Assembly (NCBI RefSeq): GCF_005116475.1
Contig: NZ_SWBO01000010.1
Span: forward strand, 62,001 to 126,000
Length of the DNA stretch: 64,000 nucleotides
Reading direction: 5' to 3'
Source: Pedobacter cryotolerans
GTDB taxonomy: Bacteria; Bacteroidota; Bacteroidia; Sphingobacteriales; Sphingobacteriaceae
The notes below the pieces were generated by a model, which saw nothing but the letters and a program-made list of their open reading frames with translations, had not been told where the DNA came from and did not search any database. The position numbers and the translations under genes were made by a program. Shown in pieces: positions 58,586 to 64,000 of this stretch (its first letter is position 1; each line of letters starts with the position of its first letter).

Positions 58586-61033
58586 CAAACTATAGGCAAT
58601 TCTAAATCCTTGGTCTACTTTTTTGCTACCATCATAAGCATAACCGTAACTTACACCAAAACCAAAACGTTCTATACCGAAGTAAAATTCTTTATAGTTC
58701 TTTTTATTGGGTTGGGTTAAATAACTAACGCCAATAATTTCTTCGAATTTAAGCTTACGCAACAAAGGAATTTTATTGATCAATAAGCCACCAAAATTAT
58801 GTTCAATATGTGCTTCTGCAAAATGCCTGTCGGTGCTGTATTGGTAAAAGTCTAAAAACCTAAATTTTCTTAGGTTGGGAGGGAAGATTGTAGAATTATT
58901 TCCTCTAAAATGTTTGCTATCTGGATAAAAAACAACGTTATTGTTTAAGAATTTGCCTGCTCCAACAACAAAAGAGAAATAGCCAAGTAAACCAGCGCTA
59001 ATTCTTTCTTGATAAATTTCGAGCCCTAAATAATCATAATCAACGGCGCTATTTAAAATTCCTTTAAAACCTTTTCTATAATTTAATTGAAAACGAGGAT
59101 ATTTTGATTCCTGATAAAATTTACCATCTGGCCTAGTAATATAAGTCTGCCCAATTGTATAAACTAAGGTGGCCGATATGTTAAAAGAGGCGTAAGTTGG
59201 AAATAAAGGAGTTTCTAAACTTGGAGTAAAAGGATTGTTAGACGTAAAAGCTTTGTCTGAAACATCTCTAAAACTATAATTGCTAGTGTTTTGAAGAGTT
59301 TGATTTCTAGCATATTCAATATTAGCATAAGCTTGTAGTCCATCTGCTAGTTCTCTTGTAGAATTTAGTGTAAAAAACTCTTTTTTATAAAGCTTAAGCA
59401 AGTTTGTTTCAAACACCAATGAGTTGATTGTATTTGAACGTAAACTCATGGTTCCATAACTGTTTAAATCTGCAATTGAGGTTCCAAAACTTGCACTTAC
59501 ACTTGCTCTTTTAAGTGGGTCGTAATAATAACTTGAGCTTAGGTTTGCCGTAAAAATTTTATTGCTGAAACCATATCTAGCTTCTGGTCTTATCGAAAAA
59601 CTTTTTCTATCCTCAAAATTCTTTCTAAATGTAACGCCGTATCTCAAAGCGAGTCCTTCAACAGTGTTATAAAATACAGAAGTAACTAACGGGTCAAAGG
59701 ATATATATTTTTTTTCATACCTGTTATTAATGGTGTAACCTGAAAAAAATAGCTTCCCAATCCCGAACTTATTGTTTTTACTTTCTAAAGAATCTAGATA
59801 AGGTTTTGATTGTTTGAGCAAAGCAACACTATCCTTCTTTTTATAGTCAAATTTTTCTTCTTCGGTTAATGGTATTGGCCTATTGTTCATCCAGTAAAGC
59901 GAATCTTTTTTATTTACGGCTTTAGTAACTTTTAAAATTTCAGCAGTAAAGAATTTCTCAGGGAAATTGGGTTTAATATTGTAATTGCTATAAATGCCAA
60001 TAAAATATCCTTCGAATTTAAATTTTAAAATACCACCATTAAACTGAAATCTAATACTCGATGGCATGTAAACATCTTCAATTTTTACAAATTGTTGGCT
60101 TATATTTAAAGTATCTACGAAATTTATGCCTGCATCTTCTGTTAAATTAAGGTTTGTGCCTAATAATCGCCAGCTCTCATCAGTAATATAAATAATACCT
60201 CTAAAAACGGGATCATTTTTACGTCTGGGTATTACTTCAATTTTATTGATCGTTACTCCATTTTCTTCTGAACTTCCTAAAAGTTTGTATCTATAGTAAA
60301 ATAATGCATTGTCAGCTATTGGCGAAACAAAACTTCGCCCACTTAAACCTGTGTTTTCTAACATCAAATTTTCATAAAAATTTACAATTAAATCTGAAGC
60401 TTTATTGAAACTGAATGCATTATTGTTGCCAGATACTTTAGAAGACACCATTTCTTCGTGAATTTTGTTTGGTCTTTTAAAGCTGAAAGTAGATTGAGTT
60501 TCTGATAGGTATAAAATCCCTTGTCTGTTGGTGTCTAAGTCTAATGTTTTTTGAATATCTCTGCCCATAAATTTTTTGGGCGCACTTACCAATTTTTGTA
60601 ATCCTTTAGTGTAAACGTCGGTACTAAAGGCTTCAACTTCGTTTAAATGTTGTTTTCTTAATTTAATAGCTTGTCTTATAATTTCGTAAGCCAGGTCTTC
60701 TGCATTTGGTCTAATCACTACATTATTTAAGGTATAACTTTCTGTAGGCAAAGCCTGATTTAAAGTTAAATTACCATTCACCTGTATGTTTCTTTCGGTA
60801 GTTTTAAATCCGATAGCAGTATAAATTAAAGTGTAAGAACCTTTGTCTAAATTAATGGTATACATGCCATTAACATTTGCAGAAACGCCTTTGCTGGTAT
60901 TTTTGATATATATTGATGCAAAAGGAATTACTTCGCCATTGGTTTCGGTAATTTTTCCAGTGATTTGATATTGCGCTAATGATAAGCTTGTTAGCGTTAA
61001 AATAAAAACAATCGAGAGAAAGATTTTCTTCAT
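58583..61033 (-). CDS. DUF5686 / carboxypeptidase-like regulatory domain protein
   Basis: The ATG at 61033 gives the signal peptide KKIFLSIVFILTLTSLSLAQ. A CarboxypepD_reg-like domain (YQITGKITETNGEVIPFASI to about residue 105) is followed by about 700 residues of DUF5686, with FRGIIYITDESWRLLGTNLN, ISQQFVKIEDVYMPSSIRFQ and many beta strands ending FGVSYGYAYDGSKKVDQGFR. It is probably an outer membrane barrel. Function is unknown; members are abundant in Bacteroidota. 816 residues. Confidence 0.9.
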   Translation of the reverse strand: MKKIFLSIVFILTLTSLSLAQYQITGKITETNGEVIPFASIYIKNTSKGVSANVNGMYTINLDKGSYTLIYTAIGFKTTERNIQVNGNLTLNQALPTESYTLNNVVIRPNAEDLAYEIIRQAIKLRKQHLNEVEAFSTDVYTKGLQKLVSAPKKFMGRDIQKTLDLDTNRQGILYLSETQSTFSFKRPNKIHEEMVSSKVSGNNNAFSFNKASDLIVNFYENLMLENTGLSGRSFVSPIADNALFYYRYKLLGSSEENGVTINKIEVIPRRKNDPVFRGIIYITDESWRLLGTNLNLTEDAGINFVDTLNISQQFVKIEDVYMPSSIRFQFNGGILKFKFEGYFIGIYSNYNIKPNFPEKFFTAEILKVTKAVNKKDSLYWMNNRPIPLTEEEKFDYKKKDSVALLKQSKPYLDSLESKNNKFGIGKLFFSGYTINNRYEKKYISFDPLVTSVFYNTVEGLALRYGVTFRKNFEDRKSFSIRPEARYGFSNKIFTANLSSSYYYDPLKRASVSASFGTSIADLNSYGTMSLRSNTINSLVFETNLLKLYKKEFFTLNSTRELADGLQAYANIEYARNQTLQNTSNYSFRDVSDKAFTSNNPFTPSLETPLFPTYASFNISATLVYTIGQTYITRPDGKFYQESKYPRFQLNYRKGFKGILNSAVDYDYLGLEIYQERISAGLLGYFSFVVGAGKFLNNNVVFYPDSKHFRGNNSTIFPPNLRKFRFLDFYQYSTDRHFAEAHIEHNFGGLLINKIPLLRKLKFEEIIGVSYLTQPNKKNYKEFYFGIERFGFGVSYGYAYDGSKKVDQGFRIAYSL

Positions 61034-61115
61034 AAAGGTGTTAAAGTGTAAATATCGCTTTAGTTGCAAAACTTAACGTATTTAATGTGTTAAAGTTTGT
61101 TAACGTGCAAAATAT

Positions 61116-61123
61116 TATATTTG
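61116..61123 (+). promoter_or_regulatory. kbl promoter, -7 box
   Basis: TATATTTG with TTTG at 61096-61099, 16 bases upstream. The leader to the ATG at 61167 is about 40 bases. Confidence 0.6.
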
Positions 61124-61166
61124 TGACGAAAATTAATCACAATTGGTTGCACCAAAATAAATATAT

Positions 61167-62354
61167 ATGTACAAAACCCTTCAACCTGTTCTACAAAAAG
61201 AACTTCAAGAAATAGAAAATGCAGGCTTATTTAAACGCGAACGTATCATCACAACTCCTCAAGGTGCAGATATTAAAGTAAGTAGCGGAGCTGAAGTAAT
61301 TAATTTTTGTGCCAACAATTATTTAGGTTTATCATCTCATCCAAAAGTTATCGAAGCTGCCAAAAAAGCGATAGATGATTATGGTTATGGCATGTCGTCT
61401 GTTCGTTTTATTTGCGGTACACAAAATATTCATAAAGAATTGGAAGCAAAAATTTCTGAATTTTTAGGTACAGAAGATACCATTTTATATGCAGCAGCTT
61501 TTGATGCAAATGGAGGTGTTTTTGAACCTTTGTTTGGCGCAGAAGATGCTATTATTTCTGATGAATTAAACCACGCTTCTATTATTGATGGTGTACGTTT
61601 GTGTAAAGCGCAACGTTTTCGTTATAAAAATGCTGATATGGCAGATTTGGAAGCTCAATTGATTGCTGCAAAAGATTGCCGACATAGAATTATAGTTACC
61701 GATGGTGCTTTTTCTATGGATGGTTCAGTAGCTCCGTTAGATCAAATTTGCGATTTAGCCGATAAATATGAAGCCTTGGTAATGATTGATGAATCGCACT
61801 GTACTGGTTTTATTGGTAAAACTGGTAGAGGTACGCATGAGCATTTTAACGTAATGGATCGTGTAGATATTATTACCGGTACTTTGGGTAAAGCTTTAGG
61901 TGGCGCATCTGGCGGATTTACTTCTGGTAAAAAAGAAATTGTAGATATGTTGCGTCAGCGCTCACGCCCATATTTATTCTCAAACACATTAGCTCCTGCA
62001 ATTGCTGGTGCTTCTGTTGCTGTTTTAGATATGTTAAGTGAAACTACTTCACTTCGTGATAAATTGGAAAGTAATACAAAATATTTCCGCGAAAAAATGA
62101 CTGCTGCTGGGTTTGATATTAAACCAGGTTTTCATCCAATTGTGCCAGTAATGTTGTACGATGCTAAAATAGCACAATCTTTTGCTGCAAAAATGTTAGA
62201 TGAAGGTATTTATGTAGTTGGATTTTTCTATCCGGTTGTTGGACAAGGTAAAGCAAGAATTAGAGTGCAGCTTTCGGCAGCACATGAGCAACATCACTTA
62301 GATAAAGCAATTGCTGCATTTACAAAAGTTGGTAAAGAGTTAGGTGTAATTTAA
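61167..62354 (+). CDS. kbl: Glycine C-acetyltransferase (2-amino-3-ketobutyrate CoA ligase)
   Basis: A 395-residue PLP enzyme of the alpha-oxoamine synthase family that splits 2-amino-3-ketobutyrate with CoA into glycine and acetyl-CoA. Landmarks: [100 protein letters not shown], the PLP lysine in [15 protein letters not shown], and [16 protein letters not shown]. With the dehydrogenase at 38830 and gcvP at the left edge it completes threonine breakdown. Confidence 0.96.
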   Translation: MYKTLQPVLQKELQEIENAGLFKRERIITTPQGADIKVSSGAEVINFCANNYLGLSSHPKVIEAAKKAIDDYGYGMSSVRFICGTQNIHKELEAKISEFLGTEDTILYAAAFDANGGVFEPLFGAEDAIISDELNHASIIDGVRLCKAQRFRYKNADMADLEAQLIAAKDCRHRIIVTDGAFSMDGSVAPLDQICDLADKYEALVMIDESHCTGFIGKTGRGTHEHFNVMDRVDIITGTLGKALGGASGGFTSGKKEIVDMLRQRSRPYLFSNTLAPAIAGASVAVLDMLSETTSLRDKLESNTKYFREKMTAAGFDIKPGFHPIVPVMLYDAKIAQSFAAKMLDEGIYVVGFFYPVVGQGKARIRVQLSAAHEQHHLDKAIAAFTKVGKELGVI

Positions 62355-62389
62355 TTACATCTAATTCGTTATGTTTTTTTATTATCCTT

Positions 62390-63319
62390 ATGAAAAATTT
62401 CAAGATTGTTTTCCTCAACATCGCTTTTTTATTATTTTTTGCTAGTTGCGAAAAAAGTGATCCACCTGCTTACCAAGTAGAAGCCGAAGCAAAAACAATG
62501 TTAGATGTTGCTTATGGCACTGATCCAAAGCAAACCATGGATATCTACTTGCCTGCAAACAGAACATCAAACACTGGAATAATAATTTTAGTGCATGGCG
62601 GTAGTTTTATAGGTGGCGATAAGAACGAACTTAACAATCAAGCCAAATATTTGGCCACAAGTGGCTACGCTGTTTTAAATGTAAACTATCGTTTAGTAAA
62701 TGGTGCAGGCTTGCTAACACAAACTAATCCGCCAAGATTAGAAAGTAATGTAAAGGTTAAAGATCAGGTTACTGATATAAATTCCGTAGTAGATTATGCT
62801 TTAACCAATGCTAAACAATGGGTTACAAATGCCGACAGAATTGTTATGATTGGGCATAGTGCAGGTGCATCATTATCACTTTTATATAGTTACGACCAGA
62901 GAAATACCAATAAAGTAAAGGCAGTTTCTAATTTAGCTGGAGCCTTAGATTTGGTTTTTACAAATATTCCGAATTGGCAGTTTTACCCACCAGTGCTTTT
63001 TGAAGCAGGATACAGATACACAGGTTTCGAGGTAAAAACCGAAAATGAAACTTATTATAAAGAAATAAGTGCATTAAGTGTGGCAAATGCCGATAGAAAA
63101 GTGCCTACGCTTAACGTATTGCCAGAAAATAACGATTTACAAGGTTTACCAAAACAAGATATTGCAACTTATAATATTTTTAGAGCTAGGTTAAATGAAC
63201 TTAAAGTTCCAAACGAATTTTATTATGTGGTTGGAGCCAATCATTCTTTTTCGCAAACAGGCAAATGGCAGCAGGTGTTAGACGCATCAGTATTCTATTT
63301 CAATACTACTTTAGATTAG
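62390..63319 (+). CDS. Alpha/beta hydrolase lipoprotein (esterase/lipase-like)
   Basis: A 309-residue lipoprotein (lipobox FFASC, Cys at 20) with the HSL/BD-FAE type fold: TMDIYLPANRTSNTGIIILV, HGGSFIGGDKNELNNQAKYL (oxyanion HGG), YAVLNVNYRLVNGAG, the nucleophile in VMIGHSAGASLSLLYSY and a His near the end (VVGANHSFSQTGKW). Substrate is unknown. It follows kbl with a 35-base gap and may be co-transcribed with it. Confidence 0.88.
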   Translation: MKNFKIVFLNIAFLLFFASCEKSDPPAYQVEAEAKTMLDVAYGTDPKQTMDIYLPANRTSNTGIIILVHGGSFIGGDKNELNNQAKYLATSGYAVLNVNYRLVNGAGLLTQTNPPRLESNVKVKDQVTDINSVVDYALTNAKQWVTNADRIVMIGHSAGASLSLLYSYDQRNTNKVKAVSNLAGALDLVFTNIPNWQFYPPVLFEAGYRYTGFEVKTENETYYKEISALSVANADRKVPTLNVLPENNDLQGLPKQDIATYNIFRARLNELKVPNEFYYVVGANHSFSQTGKWQQVLDASVFYFNTTLD

Positions 63320-63416
63320 TTTCACATTTAGTATTGTAAGTTCATTTACTTGTAATAAATGTGCTTCAAGTTGATATTTGAACTCACAGCTAGTAAAATA
63401 ATTCTATAAATTGCTG

Positions 63417-63424
63417 TATATTTG
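63417..63424 (+). promoter_or_regulatory. pheS -7 box, leaderless geometry
   Basis: TATATTTG, then four bases (GCGC), then the pheS ATG at 63429. The spacing is the same as at pdxJ. Confidence 0.55.
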
Positions 63425-63428
63425 GCGC

Positions 63429-64000
63429 ATGTTGCAAGACCAGATCACACAATATACAGCAGAAATAAATGCGTTTGATACTAAAAATGCAGATGAGCTG
63501 GAACAATTTCGTATTCGTTTTTTAGGTACAAAAGGCATTATTAAAGATATTTTTGATGAGTTTAAAGCCGTTTCTCCTGAAGAAAAAAGAACTTTAGGGA
63601 AAGTTTTAAACGAATTTAAGCAATTAGCCGAGGCAAAATATCAAGCTTTAAATGAACTAACGGAAAACTCTAAACTGCAAACTGAAAACTCCCAACTAGA
63701 CATGACTTTGCCTGGTGAGGGTTTTGAAGTTGGTGCTCGCCATCCTTTAGCTTTAGTGAGAAGAGAAATCATCGAGATTTTTAACAAACTAGGTTTTAGC
63801 GTGGCTGAAGGGCCAGAAATAGAAGATGATTGGCATAATTTCTCTGCATTAAACTTTCCAGAAGAACATCCGGCAAGAGATATGCAAGATACCTTCTTCA
63901 TTAAAAAAGCTGATAGCTCCCTCTCTACTGGAGAGGGTCGGGGTGAGGCTAAAGGTGATATCGCTCTACGTACACACACCTCTTCTGTTCAAGTTCGTAT
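63429..64000 (+). CDS. pheS: Phenylalanine-tRNA ligase alpha subunit, N-terminal part
   Basis: The gene runs off the right edge; 190 codons are visible. The coiled-coil N-terminal domain (MLQDQITQYTAEINAFDTKN, FRIRFLGTKGIIKDIFDEFK) leads into the catalytic core: ARHPLALVRREIIEIFNKLG FSV, EGPEIEDDWHNFSALNFPEE HPARDMQDTFFI and, after an unusual segment, LRTHTSSVQVR. The segment between FFIKK and LRTHTS is KADSSLSTGEGRGEAKGDIA, longer than the usual few residues. It is encoded by a palindromic repeat (63917-63948). The frame stays open through it. Confidence 0.95.
   Translation, partial: MLQDQITQYTAEINAFDTKNADELEQFRIRFLGTKGIIKDIFDEFKAVSPEEKRTLGKVLNEFKQLAEAKYQALNELTENSKLQTENSQLDMTLPGEGFEVGARHPLALVRREIIEIFNKLGFSVAEGPEIEDDWHNFSALNFPEEHPARDMQDTFFIKKADSSLSTGEGRGEAKGDIALRTHTSSVQVR
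63917..63948. repeat. Palindromic repeat inserted in frame within pheS
   Basis: CTCCCTCTC-TACT-GGAGAGGG followed by TCGGGGTGAGG. The stem is CCCTCTC (63919-63925) with GAGAGGG (63931-63937) and the G-rich tail is that of the stop-codon elements. It encodes SLSTGEGRGE within PheS. Confidence 0.75.

Overview
The window is AT-rich DNA from a member of Bacteroidota, most likely a Pedobacter-like Sphingobacteriaceae. This rests on SusC/SusD pairs, CarboxypepD_reg and DUF5686 proteins, lipoproteins with a short lipobox, TAnnTTTG-type promoters, the near absence of Shine-Dalgarno sequences, and Bacteroidota-only families (DUF6370, CCC-motif membrane protein, BT_3928-type DoxX). No rRNA, tRNA, CRISPR array, phage or complete insertion sequence was recognised. 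Genus is inferred from style, not proven.

Left third (1-25 kb): mostly housekeeping. It opens with the first 33 codons of gcvP, then a ParE-type toxin-antitoxin pair, an EamA transporter, pdxJ, a DUF6370 protein, ahcY, a DUF2752/CCC-motif pair, a bacilliredoxin, the c-di-AMP synthase cdaA, folP, a duplicated-domain DUF1599 protein, a DoxX protein fused in transcription to a lone Dpp-type permease, aroK, a thioesterase, an odd TPR sensor with only a DHp-like tail, an M28 peptidase, an AsmA protein, a GH20 hexosaminidase, small membrane proteins and a GNAT enzyme. Next come dacB, asd, a lamin-tail surface protein and a YtxH protein.

Middle (28.9-38.6 kb): nine minus-strand genes run as one apparent operon: gluconate-dehydrogenase-like subunit III, GMC oxidoreductase, Gfo/Idh dehydrogenase, TIM-barrel isomerase, cytochrome c, Tat-exported Gfo/Idh, DUF1080 (3-keto-disaccharide hydrolase family), MFS sugar/nucleoside porter and a Tat-exported TIM-barrel enzyme. 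The combination reads as an oxidative 3-keto-glycoside pathway, largely periplasmic.

Right-middle (41-57 kb): a polysaccharide utilisation locus. From the promoter side it holds SusC, SusD, a LamG lipoprotein, two paralogous GH144-like glucanases, a metallophosphoesterase, a GH3 beta-glucosidase and an alpha/beta esterase, with a one-component membrane sensor-regulator (beta-propeller, Y_Y_Y, LuxR HTH) beside it. GH144 plus GH3 points to beta-1,2-glucan. The two esterases suggest a substituted glucan such as bacterial osmoregulated periplasmic glucan. Right end: an S23-type four-helix protein, trhO, a DUF5686 protein, kbl, a hydrolase and the start of pheS. gcvP, a short-chain threonine dehydrogenase and kbl together give a threonine-to-glycine-to-C1 route, though they are scattered.

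The most unusual content is between genes. There are at least eight arrays of degenerate tandem units with a strict 7 bp (twice 8 bp) period, each of different sequence. A family of C-rich/G-rich palindromes overlaps stop codons or abuts start codons, and one copy lies in frame inside pheS. GC-rich perfect palindromes are nested inside other repeats, and there is a roughly 380 bp non-coding element with imperfect inverted ends. Several promoters place the -7 box four bases before the ATG, suggesting leaderless mRNAs.
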